Positions 44,899-55,446 of a stretch of 64,000 nt of DNA are shown here, piece after piece (position 1 is the first letter of the stretch; every line of letters starts with the position of its first letter). The position numbers and the translations under genes are program-made. The stretch spans positions 62,001-126,000 of the forward strand of contig JARKIF010000084.1 of the NCBI GenBank assembly GCA_029378245.1. The letters run 5' to 3'. Source of the DNA: Roridomyces roridus. Its lineage: Eukaryota > Basidiomycota > Agaricomycetes > Agaricales > Mycenaceae. A model generated the notes under the pieces. It saw only the letters and a list, made by a program, of their open reading frames with translations. It searched no databases and was not told where the DNA came from.

Positions 44899-46678
44899 CA
44901 CTGCATTCCGCGGGCTTGTAGGCACAGCCTGTGCCTAGGGGTGTAGGCACAGTTGGGCACATTTAAGGTTAGACTCAGCTGAGTTCAATGAATATACCTG
45001 TTCCTACCGAGTCGTGTCCCGTTGTTGTAAATGTCCGCAGAGTTGTCAGGCGCGCTCTGGTGAGTTGACAGAACATGAGAAATTCATTTGACATCGATCT
45101 GACTGTCATGGGAGCGTGCCACGGCGATCTCTGCCCGCGTGGCTATTTTATGTCATTTGATATGCCCTTCCTGTCCGGACAATGTGATTTTGGTCGGAGT
45201 TGGATGGCCGAACGGTACAGTAATGTACCACCAAATGGGACACGATGATCAGATGGGACAAAGGGAATTTCTGAAGTCTCTGGATACCTAATTGCCTCGG
45301 AGTTTTCAGTAGAGCACAGAGCAATATGTCCTTTATATTCTATTAAAGGGCTGGACCTGGGGGTGCAACCGATCTAAGTAGAAACTGTGATCATGCCCCG
45401 AAGTGACAAAAGTTGAATATTGTTTGGGCATCTGCAGCCTCCAGTTGATTATGTATGGACTCATGGAGTTCTGTGAAACATGAATGGTGGTTTAGCAACT
45501 ACTCCAGCAAATTTCTAAGCATTCAGGCTCTGTGGTGGCTCGCAATTCACATATTTCGACAAGGGCAATCCAAATCAGGAAGGTGTGATGGCACCTTCGT
45601 AAATTAGATTTGCTCTAATGCCGTCCTTCTGTGGGCCGATCTCACATTCTAAGTTGGCCAGGATGACCCTAATAGCTTCCCATACATGCACGGAGACACA
45701 GGTCTGGTGTATCCAGCTCCGGGACCTTTGATTTGGATGCTGTCCCAAGTGGTGATACTACATTGATAAGGACTTTTTCACTTGATCCCTTTCGATATGA
45801 CCCATGGGCCACACTCTCACTGAAAATTGTAGCAGATCAGGTAGATAGGACCCTTACACTGTGATCGGCAAGCTCCGATTTTTGACCCAAAGCGAAACTC
45901 ATGTGTCCCACAACGATCTTGATTTGAGTGTCCCATTTGGTGGTACATTACTGTAGTACCTTGATATCTTTTTGGCAGCATCAGGTTGCTGTTTCTGTAA
46001 TAGGGATGAAGGGATGAAGTAGGCTTTTGACTGCAATTCTGTAATCTGTATTTCAAATTATCGTAGGGATCAATCTTACTTTCGGTCACCCATCTCTGCC
46101 CACGCTTTCTTCACCTCCTCAGGCCTCAGCGCTCAACTCAGTCTTCACCAATTCACCGCTCATGACTGGGAAACCATCCAACGGCAACAAGCTTCCCTGG
46201 CAGCGCGACGTAGCCGCGGAGGATCAGTGCGCACCGAATCGCCCTAGCACCAATTCTTCCGAGGCGCCGCCCGTCTACTGCAGTTTCTCGTGGATCCTCC
46301 GCCATTCCCGCGCGCTCCAGAGCTTCAGTTCTCGCAGGACGCGGACGTGCATCGTCTCGGTCTGGTTGTCGGGTTGAGCCCGAGGGCCGCAGTGTCGGAG
46401 ACTCGGAGATCATGAATAAACTTTGAGTGCTCTCACACTGTCTTTGTAGTGTATGGTTTCACGGCCGAGGCGTGCGTCGTTGAGAGGCTGGGGAGGAGGC
46501 CAGAAGGCAAGGCACAGTTGGCAGTGGGGATAGGCTCAGCGTAGGCAGAGGGTCGGAACACTTAGGCATAGTTTCAATTTTTTCGCTTAGGCACAGCCCA
46601 AAATGATGTGCCTAATGCGGTTGGCACATGTCGGTAACGCTAGGCACAGCCATGCCTACGCGGGTGCGGAATGCAGTG
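44899..46678. mobile_element. CACTA-like non-autonomous element, 1.78 kb, 3-bp target duplication
   Basis: Perfect 13-bp terminal inverted repeats CACTGCATTCCGC lie at 44899-44911 and 46666-46678, flanked by CGT at 44896-44898 and 46679-46681. TAGGCACAG-type subterminal repeats occur in both orientations near both ends (about 44915-44965 and 46560-46660). A CACT terminus, a 3-bp duplication and subterminal repeats are the marks of the CACTA (CMC) superfamily. No transposase frame is present. A second element is nested inside. Confidence 0.88.
45218..45953. mobile_element. Tc1/mariner-like MITE nested in the CACTA-like element, 736 bp
   Basis: 26-bp terminal inverted repeats begin CAGTAATGTACCACCAAATG and continue GGACAC. 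TA dinucleotides flank both ends (45216-45217 and 45954-45955). Additional GATGGGACA and GTGGGACAC copies lie just inside the ends. A TA target and CAGT terminus fit Tc1/mariner/pogo elements. There is no transposase. Confidence 0.85.
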
Positions 46679-47844
46679 CGTGCACGTCGCCAATGGCCAT
46701 GGAGCTGCTGAACGCTTCGAGAGAAGGCAACGTGAGATGCTGCAAGAGGCGATGGCCCGAGTTAAGACCATGTGGTCCGAGGCGAAGACGTCGTAAGGTT
46801 AGATGTGTGAGTTTTTCAGCGTTAGATGGGTCGAAGTCGGTATAGAGGAGATTGCATTCCACGAGCAGCGGTGCATCGCGCAACATGTTGAGGACCCATT
46901 TGGATGAAAATTTCAGCCCTTCATAGCTCGTATCGAGCGTTATGGACTTTAATCCAACGAAGGGGTAGTGGGGCAATCGAAATGTGCTCAATGCGCCGCC
47001 GGCGAATATGTCCAGCTTTTCGACCCGTTCCGCATCGTCTTTGAGCGCCGCAAACGTGGCAGCGACGGTATCCGTGTCTAGATCGCATAGCGAAAGGGAT
47101 ATGGGGGAGCCTCGCCCGCGAGCGAGCCACAGTCCCAACACCTTCGGGAATTTGGAAGGCGGGATGCCTGCATCGCTAATGCCGGTCCACAGGGCGGGGG
47201 TTGCCAGGGAAATGGCTCTCCATGCTCGAGAGACACGAGGAAAGACTGAAAGTGTAGCCAAAGACGGGGGATTTGGCACAGATTGCAGGAGGATGTCGGA
47301 CGAGATCTCGAGCGGCAAACGCGTCATCGGGTCGAGGATATAATTTAATTCGCCTTGAGCGGCGCTATGCTGTTGTTCGAGATCCCTGAGGACCTCTCTT
47401 TGTCGTACGACGGCGTCGGAGAGCAGCTGGATGCGCTGGCGGAGCTCTGCCAAGGATGACATGAGGGAAGAAGACAAGAAGGGTGGCGATCAAAGTCAAA
47501 ACAACACGTAGACAACGCGCTCATTGATTGCGTTTCCCAATTTCATGGATGTATTGCCCGAAACTCGTTTTTTACATGCTTTTCTGAATTATATACCGTC
47601 CGTATTTTGTTGCTTTTCGCACCTCCATTTTAACTACTTCCCCTCTTTTGTCGATTTTCCGCCGTTTTCTGCGAGTCGGTGGGTGGATGTTGTTTTTGGT
47701 GGGAGTGGTGTATGGGTTTTCAAAGGCAAGCGAAGAGTATGAGAGACGCGAGAACCAAAGCCCGGAACCAGAATGGAAGAAACACGAGACGCTAGATGAT
47801 TTTTTTCAGGATGTTTTGCGGTGTATTGGCCCGGGAATTGGGAT

Positions 47845-49002
47845 TCAGACCGCGTAGTCGTCGAGAGAGATGACGTCGGACCAATGCACCTCCTCCGTGA
47901 TCGAATCGGCCGAGTTGCTGAACTGAACGATGTCGCCCCACTCCGTACCAGGGTACTTCTGCTCAATGGTCGTGAGCAGCTGGCTGAAGCCGCCCGAAGA
48001 GGATGTCGTGATAGTGGACGCCACCGACGAGGACCGATCGCGGAGGTACGGAAGCCTGGAGGGTGAGCTCTTGGAAGGCGAGTACGCCGTAGATTGTATA
48101 CGGATTGGGAAGCCATAGACCTCCTCCTCCTCGGGACCGTTGATCGTCTGAATGACCCCGTCTAGCGTGAACCCACTGCAGACAGAGTCACGGCTGAAGA
48201 GGTCACGCGCAGCGAGTGACTCGTCATAGTGGTCAACCTTGATTCCATAAAGGGCGCTTCGGATCCGAGCGGTTAGGTTGAGGGAAGGCATGCTAATGCT
48301 TGCAAGACCGGCCTCGAGACGGAGATGACTGACGTCGACAATGGGGGTGGAGGTCTTGAGGTCTTGAGGTGATCCATTCAAACGGAAACTTGGGGTCGAC
48401 AATGGACGCGACTTGGCCGAGCTTGGAGAGGTCTTGACCGGCGACGTTTTGAGGGGCACGTTGCCATTGAGGTCGAGGTAGCGAGCCTTGCGCCGAAGAG
48501 GAGTCCGGGCCTGAGTCGGTGAAGCGTTCTCCTTAGTCTTGACCTCTTTGCCCTTGTACTCGAGCCGGCGGGGTGGGGTGCGCGGCATGTTGGTAGTCTC
48601 AGCAAGGGGAAGTGACGAAACGAGCTTCTGAGGCGAGGACTTGAGCTTGAGCGGAGTCGTTGGCGCTAGAGGGCGAGCGATCTCCGGAGCCACGACTGAG
48701 ACATAAGTGTCAGCCACCGCGGCATGGGAGGAACGAGGAACGCACCATCGAGCATACCCTTCTCAACGTCCAGAACCTTGGTCGCCTGCTTGGGGCCTCT
48801 GTAGCGATAGTAGTTAGATGGATGAGTTGTGCATAGGGCGAGATCACGTACCAGCGACAACCTGCTTCTCTACGTCGCCGACTGCGACTGCGACAAGTAC
48901 GGGGTTGCGGAGTCGGGGGTTGGTGAAGGGGCGAAGGACCATGGAGCGAATATAAACAAGCGTGTTCTTAACGAGCGTGAGGAGCGTTGTAAAGACAGAC
49001 AT
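47845..49002 (-). CDS. Spliced protein of unknown function, 350 residues
   Basis: Three exons (49002-48852, 48796-48746 and 48695-47845) give an exact 350-codon frame plus stop. The N-terminus MSVFTTLLTLVKNTLVYIRS is hydrophobic/amphipathic and could anchor to membrane. The middle is basic and Ser/Thr/Pro-rich with repeated T-P and S-P sites (possible kinase targets). The C-terminus is acidic, ending DVISLDDYAV. The 3' end lies about 380 bases from the start of the split F-box gene, and the two run in the same direction. Upstream are an 18-bp palindrome (49169-49186) and a motif shared with the 57.5-kb locus. Not recognised; the clean splicing without defects suggests a working gene. Confidence 0.75.
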
Positions 49003-49168
49003 GTGGGTGGGTGGTGGTGGAAGAGGGGAAGGAGCGATTGTAGGTGGCTGACATGGACTCAAAACCACCGAATATTGCGATCGGAAGTGACGAGTCCGGA
49101 TGGTGTGCTGCTTTGAAGCGTAGGAAGTGGAGACCGCAAAACATGATGGTGCTGAGAAGAGAGTACTA

Positions 49169-49186
49169 ATCGTCACTAGTGACGAT
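49169..49186. promoter_or_regulatory. 18-bp perfect palindrome with inverted TGACG half-sites
   Basis: ATCGTCACTAGTGACGAT reads the same on both strands and contains two CGTCA/TGACG half-sites of the kind bound by bZIP factors. It lies about 170 bp upstream of the 350-residue gene start at 49002. Confidence 0.45.
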
Positions 49187-49191
49187 TTGAT

Positions 49192-49216
49192 CTTGTCCAC
49201 AAACCACCATCTCCGA
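49192..49216 (-). promoter_or_regulatory. Shared upstream motif, copy 1
   Basis: GT(C/T)CACAAACCACCA then TCCGAACG occurs here, about 190 bp upstream of the gene starting at 49002, and again near 57578-57603 upstream of the PIG-T-like fragment. Both are in the same orientation relative to the minus-strand gene. The flanks are unrelated, so it is not a simple duplication. Confidence 0.4.
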
Positions 49217-49574
49217 ACGAAAGCATGACTGGCCTGAGCAAACTTAAATGGAGAGCCCCTCCCTTGTGCATTATCTTGCACCGGTACTTATCGCAGCGAC
49301 GCTGCGACCAAACCGGCCGCGGGCTAACGACAAGCCAGACGTTTCCCCGCTCTTTTCGACCACTCCCACTCCAGCGAACTCCTCGGTTTTTCTTCTTTTG
49401 TGCACCCCCGCTAGCAAGAGCTCGCTCTCCCTACACCTCTCAACTCGCGCTGTCTTCTGTCCCTGGCGCTCGTACTTATGAACGAATCGGTATGATGCAA
49501 GTCGATTGAGTCGTTCAAACTAAGCATGCGCACAGACAAACAAGTAAAGAACAACTCCCAGCCATTGGGCGACC

Positions 49575-50063
49575 TTAGCATTCCGAAAGGGAAAGGCCCC
49601 GGCTCATTGCCTGGAAGCGCTGGCTCGCAAATCCCCGTACAATCTCGGCTACATCCCCGAAGTACGCCTCTCCATCTTCACGAACAAACACCGAAAGGGA
49701 TTCCGGTGAATCACCTCGCTCCACAAGAAAATACACCCCATGCTGGAATCCAAGCGGACCCTGATGAATGGACGGCAACCTTTCTGAGATCGGGAGAAGA
49801 TTGATTTTGTTCCCCAGGACTGCAACAGATCGAGGACGGAGATTGTGAGCGAGGGAGTTTGAGCTCGAGGTCCGTGAGGTATCAGGGACTGAATGAGGAT
49901 ATCGGAGGAGATCTCCGGCGGTAAATGAACCACTGGGTCGAGGATGGAATTTTCGCAGGAAGCTTCGTTGCTTTTCGAGACCTCTAGATCCCATGATCTC
50001 TTCCTGGCGAACGATGGCGTCTGAGACCGAGTCGATGCACTTTCGGAGGTTGTGAGCAGTCAT
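49575..50063 (-). pseudogene. F-box family remnant with multiple frameshifts
   Basis: On the minus strand, LRKCIDSVSDAIVRQEEIM matches the family N-terminal coil. The F-box (VHLPPEISSDILIQSL) is in a different phase. Scattered family-like pieces continue in changing frames until about 49575. The gene is dead, and its 3' half is not recognisable. Confidence 0.7.
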
Positions 50064-50349
50064 CTGAGAGTGAGAGTAACGCAGGAGGCCTGTGACGGCC
50101 AGTTGAAGGAGTTCTGGCTTTTTGTAGCCGGAAGGCGCGAGTCTGTTCGATTTATATTAATACTGGAAATTGACATGTATCTATCGACCGCAAGCATCGA
50201 CCTGACTTGCTTGTAAATTTCGGCATTGAAATTGCAAAAGGCCCTTACAGTCAATGTCAAGAAGTTCATATCAAGGCCACCTGAAGCGCCCCAAACATCA
50301 GCCGCTCGAGTCAACCAAAATGGTAAGCATGCACTCACGGTCACGGTCC

Positions 50350-51531
50350 TTAGGCACAGGAAATGTTAACGTTTATGCCCTCAGCTTGAAATTCACGGAG
50401 CGCTGCCGCAAACTCCTCCGAGCACTCGCCGTTGCCCCACCCGCTGAGCTCGAAACATCGAATCGACGCCCGACGGAGTGAGAGGAACCGCAGAACGCGG
50501 TCATATCCGTCTGCCCCATGGTTAAAGCGTTCCTCCAGCACAAGTCTCTGGAGGGCCGGAAGGAGGTTGGGGTTGGAAATCAATGTATCCAGGAAGGAGG
50601 GAGCGCGGCGACGGGTTGCCGGGAGCTCAATATCGAGGTCCGTGAGACCAGGGACAAGCTCGAGCATTGAGGGGAGATGTCCGGCCCCACTCCGCACATG
50701 TATATGCAAAGAGCGTAGCAGAGGTGATGGGGATCGCTGGAGAAAAGTGTGTAGCTCGTCAAGGTCTATGTGGCTGCTGAACGATTCAAGGGAAGGCAGT
50801 GTCAGGTGCTTCAACAGGTAATGGCCAGTATTCGGACCAAATTCTCCGAGGCGAAGACGTCGCAAGTTGAGATGGGTGATCTCCGTCTCGTTCCCTGTCC
50901 GGAAGTTGAGATAGAGAAGATGACATTCTGCGAGAAGTGGAATCTCGCGCAACATGTCGAGGATCCATTTACATGAGAATTCGATCATCTTGTCGTCGAT
51001 ACCGAGCGTGAATGACTTCAAGCCAGCAAAGCCATAATCCAGCGACTGAGAAGTCTCCAATGTCGGACCGATGAACCACTCCATTGTCTCGATTCGTTGT
51101 GCATCGTGTTTGAGCGCCGCGAAGGTGGTGGGGAAGGTGTCCGTCGATAGATTGCGCACTGAGAGCGATATAGGGAAGCCACGCCCGCGAGCGAGCCACA
51201 GTCCCAACACCTTTGGGAATTTGGACGGTGGGATGCCTTCGTCCCTAATGGTGGTCCACAGGGTGGGGGTCGCGAGGGCGATAGCTCTCCACGCTCGAGA
51301 AACACGGGGAAAAACCGAGAGTGTGGCCAAGGTTGGTGGCTTTGGCAGGGATTGCAGGAGAATCTCGGAGGAGATCTCGAGCGGCAAACGCGTCATCGGG
51401 TCAAGGATGGAGTTCAATTGGCCTTGAGCGACGCTGTGTTGCTGTACAAGGTCTCTGAGGATCTCTCTTTGTCGCGCGACAGCGTCGGAGAGCGATTGAA
51501 TGCGCTGACGGAGCTCTGCTGCCGATGACAT
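50350..51531 (-). CDS. F-box protein, intact, 393 residues
   Basis: The ATG at 51531 (MSSAAELRQRIQSL) is preferred over an upstream in-frame TTG. Order: coiled N-terminal segment (residues about 5-45), F-box (DPMTRLPLEISSEILLQSLP to VSRAWRAIALATPTLW, about 46-95), then LRR-like repeats to the end (ITHLNLRRLRLGEF, LLKHLTLPSLESF, LLRSLHIHV). It is intronless, like its paralogues. It is closest to the split gene at 44483-47462. By family, it should link Skp1 of an SCF ubiquitin ligase to a target. Target and regulation are unknown. Confidence 0.85.
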   Translation of the reverse strand: MSSAAELRQRIQSLSDAVARQREILRDLVQQHSVAQGQLNSILDPMTRLPLEISSEILLQSLPKPPTLATLSVFPRVSRAWRAIALATPTLWTTIRDEGIPPSKFPKVLGLWLARGRGFPISLSVRNLSTDTFPTTFAALKHDAQRIETMEWFIGPTLETSQSLDYGFAGLKSFTLGIDDKMIEFSCKWILDMLREIPLLAECHLLYLNFRTGNETEITHLNLRRLRLGEFGPNTGHYLLKHLTLPSLESFSSHIDLDELHTFLQRSPSPLLRSLHIHVRSGAGHLPSMLELVPGLTDLDIELPATRRRAPSFLDTLISNPNLLPALQRLVLEERFNHGADGYDRVLRFLSLRRASIRCFELSGWGNGECSEEFAAALREFQAEGINVNISCA

Positions 51532-52125
51532 GAGGGGAGGAGACAAGAAGGGTTGCGATCAAAGTCAACACAACACGTAAACACCGCGCTCATTGAGCAT
51601 TTGTTTCATGTATCCTCTATCCTTTGCCCTTGGAGCCACAGAAAAAGATATTCACGCTATGAACACACCGTATTGGAGAACCTCATCGTTTGGCTATTGC
51701 ACGGAAACGTCCAGCGGGGCGTCAAATTCTAGAAATGCTTTGATAAAACAGAAACAATCAAAAACGACGCATAATCAGATAAAAAAAAAGCTGCATTGGA
51801 GGCTTGGGCGATGGACGACGGCGGGGGTTGGACGGTTGCCTTGCAGTCGGCCCCTCAGGTCCTCGTACTCATTGCACAGTGTAAACAGGTACCGCTGCCC
51901 AGCTTCCGCCTCAACTCAAGAGCGGAGAACGGAAACAATTTCAACATCGATATCGACCTACGCCGATGGGAGTGTTTTTCCGCCGCTCCATATAACTTTA
52001 AAATCCCCACCAATACGTCACTCTATGTTTTATACTTCAGGATACGCTCACATTTCAACAGTGGTCCAGTTGTGGTTATGACCTTCTCCAAGTCTCCGAG
52101 CACCTTCCCATCCAGCACAATCCTA

Positions 52126-53268
52126 TCAATCCTCCTCCAATGGTTCGACGCTGAGGACCGCGTCGGGGAATGCATCCTTGTATACGTGAAACGAGAGACG
52201 CGCTTCCTTGATCTCCAGTACGCGCGGATATCCCTGAGGACGCAGTCGGTAAAGCGCGGCGATGGGATCCGCTCCCAGAAGCAATTCGGAAACGACGAGC
52301 GAATCTAACACCGGCAGGGTGAGCGAGTTGATCAGAGCCACCAAGCTATCATTACGGTCGCCTTCTCCCCAAATAAGGCTCAACGAGCGCAGGGGTAGAA
52401 CCGAGACTGTGGGATGAGCCGGTACGGGATCGTCCTGGGAGTAAAGGGTGAGCGTGCACGTTTCAAGAGCTGTTGCTTGATGGAGTATATGGAGTGCCTC
52501 GGGAATGTACAGTTCGGCAGTGAGGACAGTGAGCTGGGACCAGGGAAGAGTTATCGTGAATGGGTTGAATGTCCACCAAAGGTCTGCGTGTCTGAGATTC
52601 GGTGCCAATGTAAACATCGGCACCGCCGTCTCCGAGAGTGTGGTGTCCGGCAGTATGTATGGCTCTGAAGTACCAACAAGCACACTGCGTAACATCGGCA
52701 TGGCCCCCGTGAAGCCATGGAGGTCCTCGTAGGGTACCTCGATTTCGAAGTGTTGCAAGTGCGAGGCGTGTCGCATGATCGCTTTCGCGAACTGGATAGT
52801 CGGTATGGGGGCCGTCTCTCGGTCAGGAATCTTCACATGACAGAGTCGGATGGACAGAGGATAGTTTCCGGAGCGTTCCAGCCAAATCTCGAGCTGCTGA
52901 AGCTTCTGCTTGCGCGTCCCTATGTTGTCATGGAGATCCACTCCAATTGAGCTCCACAATGCCCGCGTCTCTAACGCGATATCGCGCCATTGGCGGCATA
53001 CTTGAAGCAGGAGAGCAGGCGATTCCGAGTCGACTCCGGGTTTCAGAAATCGCCTGTGCGAAGGGAGGAATTGGATGAATATTTCCGAGATGAGTTCGGC
53101 GGGAAGCGTTGGAATGCGAGGGTGCTTGTATCGGGCGAGCACTCGGCGACAGCGGCGTAGTTCAGCGACGCGAGCGTTAAGCGACCGTTTCAAGTCCTCG
53201 ATTTCGATATCCAACTGCGCGATACGGCTGCGCGCCGCTGTGGCTTGTGAGTAAGTCGGCGCCTTCAT
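52126..53268 (-). CDS. F-box protein, second subfamily, 380 residues
   Basis: The ATG at 53268 opens MKAPTYSQATAARSRIAQLD, a coiled segment (about residues 10-50). The F-box follows: RIPTLPAELISEIFIQFLPS to LLLQVCRQWRDIALETRALW, the classic Agaricomycete type. The C-terminal half has LRR-like leucine spacing (LRHADLWWTF, LRSLSLIWGEGD, LDSLVVSELLLG). It is intronless and intact. The sequence is clearly different from the 50350-51531 subfamily, so this is not a recent tandem copy. By family it is a substrate receptor for an SCF ubiquitin ligase. Confidence 0.87.
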   Translation of the reverse strand: MKAPTYSQATAARSRIAQLDIEIEDLKRSLNARVAELRRCRRVLARYKHPRIPTLPAELISEIFIQFLPSHRRFLKPGVDSESPALLLQVCRQWRDIALETRALWSSIGVDLHDNIGTRKQKLQQLEIWLERSGNYPLSIRLCHVKIPDRETAPIPTIQFAKAIMRHASHLQHFEIEVPYEDLHGFTGAMPMLRSVLVGTSEPYILPDTTLSETAVPMFTLAPNLRHADLWWTFNPFTITLPWSQLTVLTAELYIPEALHILHQATALETCTLTLYSQDDPVPAHPTVSVLPLRSLSLIWGEGDRNDSLVALINSLTLPVLDSLVVSELLLGADPIAALYRLRPQGYPRVLEIKEARLSFHVYKDAFPDAVLSVEPLEED

Positions 53269-54838
53269 CGCGATTGGTCATCTGTATATCAGAGGGGCCT
53301 GGATGAGCGAGATGTAGGGTGTGCCGACTGGGACGCACAGGGAGCTGGGAGCGTAAGTATTGACGTTTGCGTGGCGGACGCAGAGGACAAGCAAGGTTTG
53401 ATCGTATCGATGATCCGCATCAATCTCAGCTTGGACCCGAACCACCACCACCTTGCTTGCTCTTCTGTTCCCAGTCTGTTTCCCTCACTCCGAGTCCGGC
53501 GCTCGCAGCTAGAAACATCGGCTTTTCACTTGGACACTCTGGATTGCGTCGCTATCTACTGGCCATCAAGTTGTGGATACCCGCATAACCCATAGAGCTT
53601 TGTTTATCAAGACGAAGAGGCTCGCTTGAACTGGAAGACATGTGGGCCACTCGTGCGCGTGGTACTCGCTGTTTTCCTCCTGCTGTTTCGTCAGTCTACA
53701 ATTTATATAGCCAGGTTCGAACTCGCATATTCGGACAACGGAGCTCAACATAATGAATCCGCAAGATGCCGCCGAACATGGAGCCGCGACCGCCGATGCG
53801 ACTGTTTCCTTGTTCATTCCTTCCTGATTTATCGACTGCCAGTCCTCGACGCTCATGCATTCATGTGGCGCGTACCAACTCTTCTTTGCGCCTCGGAAGC
53901 GCTACATGACTCTCATTCTGATGACAATTTTCCGCTGCACGGGTCTCCTGTCGTGCTACTCAGTACTGGCCATGCTTCTCCATTCGTACGCGTGACGTCT
54001 GAGCGCAGCGCCCATACTCGTCAACTCTGGAAACAAACTTCATTGCTCCTATGTACTCGCTGGTTGAAAGAAATTGAATATGCTCGCGTTGTTTCCCAAG
54101 AAATACTTAACAGATCGCTCGACAATCCCAACCTCTACCCACCCGGATGGGAGTGCCTTCCACTCTGCCAACGAAACGCCTGCGGCGACAAGGAGAGGTC
54201 TAGAGACAAACAATTATTGTGTCCCAGCATCCACCTCATCTGGATACCCCCAACTTCCGTAATACTAATCCCACTTTCCTGCATTGAACGTCAAATCCGC
54301 GTATTCACGTGGAATCTGCCCAAGGGTGAGGGAGAAGCGGGTATAATGCTGGGCTGCGAAGGATTCAACAACGGATACCTTGAGAGACTACACGCGAATC
54401 TGATAGACACGGCCATTCGTCGTCCACTGAGAGATTTTGAGGGCTTCGTGGTGGGGCTCCACGCCTTCCAAGAGGATCATTGCTGAATGAGAATCTAGAA
54501 GCGCTATTTGTGTGAGTGGTTTGACTGGAAATTCTGAGCAGAATTGACGCGTATGTGTGCAGAAATATAACAAGATGGACCGAGCGCGATCTTGACGGTG
54601 CGTACGCGTTTCGTCTCCGGGGTTTAAGGGGCAAATCTCAAATTCTTCACAGGCTGAACAGTCAATAGTTTATACATTCGAACGGGTAGGCTCTTTCAAA
54701 ATAGAATGAGTGTACGAGGCTGGAAGAACCTGGGGTGAGTCAGTACGCGGGTGTATAATTAAATGCTCGTTCCTTGTTCATCAGGTTAAATACATTATTC
54801 ATACAGAAGACGGCCTTGGCAACATTCCTGAATCAGCC
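53269..54838. other. Gene-poor stretch with a doubtful 286-codon frame
   Basis: A plus-strand frame at 53626-54486 starts with a hydrophobic segment (VVLAVFLLLF) but then shows no domain-like pattern, has many Cys/His/Arg scattered at random, and is overlapped by other frames. I treat it as probably non-coding. Confidence 0.3.
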
Positions 54839-55309
54839 TCACTCCCCCTCCCAGCATTCCTCCGACTCCGTGTCAGTAGTAATGCCCTCATCCGACTCCG
54901 ACTCCGCATCAGTGCCCTCGCTACTGGACTCTGGAGACGAGGGTCCCGACTGGTCAGAGCGCGAGGTCGGGAAAGCCCCGACGGAAGAAATCGTATTCGA
55001 AAACGCCGGCGCGACAACCCAATCGAAGATGACCGGTTCGAAAGACGGGATGAAGGGGTTTAGAGGCCACGGCATGAACTCGCAGTGTTCGCACCAGTGG
55101 TTCATCGAGTCGCGAGAGTGATGGATGCGAGTGGCAATGGGAGTGGGAGTGGAAGGGGTTCCGGATGGGGGTGCCTCCAAGTCGTCCTTGGGCAAAAGCG
55201 TGGTCAGACTGACGCGGCGTTCGCGGAGGTATAGAATGGGTCGGGGAGGACGGCCAAAGCCGATGGGCCTGGGCTTGAAAGGGATGCTGCCCTCGTTGAG
55301 CTCGGCCAT
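54839..55309 (-). CDS. Small protein with acidic C-terminal tail, 156 residues
   Basis: The ATG at 55309 gives MAELNEGSIPFKPRPIGFGR, then a basic segment, HHSRDSMNHWCEHCEF, WPLNPFIPSFEPVIFDWV, and a Ser/Glu/Asp-rich tail ending ESEECWEGE. A second, near-identical start block lies 129 bp upstream (ATG near 55437), but its frame does not join the body. Not recognised. Composition and lack of breaks favour a real gene. Confidence 0.55.
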   Translation of the reverse strand: MAELNEGSIPFKPRPIGFGRPPRPILYLRERRVSLTTLLPKDDLEAPPSGTPSTPTPIATRIHHSRDSMNHWCEHCEFMPWPLNPFIPSFEPVIFDWVVAPAFSNTISSVGAFPTSRSDQSGPSSPESSSEGTDAESESDEGITTDTESEECWEGE

Positions 55310-55446
55310 GGTGAAGGTGGGCTGAGAGGCTGGGTTAGAAAGGTGGCCGAGGCGGTGAGTTGGTTTGCTCGCACCGATTTGACCTCATAGTTCAGATTCG
55401 TGATGAGAGGCGTGCTGCCTTCGTTGAGTTCCGCCATGGTGAAGGT
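55283..55446. repeat. Duplicated 35-bp start-codon block
   Basis: The block around the start codon of the 156-residue gene (55283-55317) recurs at 55412-55446 with about four differences. Both copies keep the ATG and the codons for MAELNEGS. Confidence 0.75.

Larger units (their letters stand above)
44483..47462 (-). pseudogene. F-box protein gene split by a transposon insertion
   Basis: The 5' part (47462-46682) begins at the ATG giving MSSLAELRQRIQLL and includes the F-box DPMTRLPLEISSDILLQSV, VSRAWRAISLATPALW and the first LRR-like half. The 3' part (44895-44483) resumes with FLERSASPLLRS and continues RRDLPKILELVASLTELDI to the stop. The two parts plus one copy of the 3-bp target sequence total 1197 nt, an exact 398-codon frame plus stop. 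The intact paralogue at 50350-51531 is 393 codons and aligns across the junction (LHTFLQRS versus VHAFLERS). The insertion is therefore recent relative to gene decay. As it stands, the gene would encode a truncated protein. Confidence 0.9.

Noticed and set aside
46153..46413. Arg-rich frames inside the CACTA-like element
   Set aside because: Short, on both strands, and without transposase motifs; the element is best seen as non-autonomous.
47648..47857. Small plus-strand frame with a hydrophobic segment and charged tail
   Set aside because: Begins at TTG rather than ATG, overlaps the 3' end of the spliced minus-strand gene, and lacks other support.
53626..54486. 286-codon plus-strand frame
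   Set aside because: Only a hydrophobic start; no family pattern, residue use looks random, and other frames overlap it. Kept only as a note in the gene-poor stretch.
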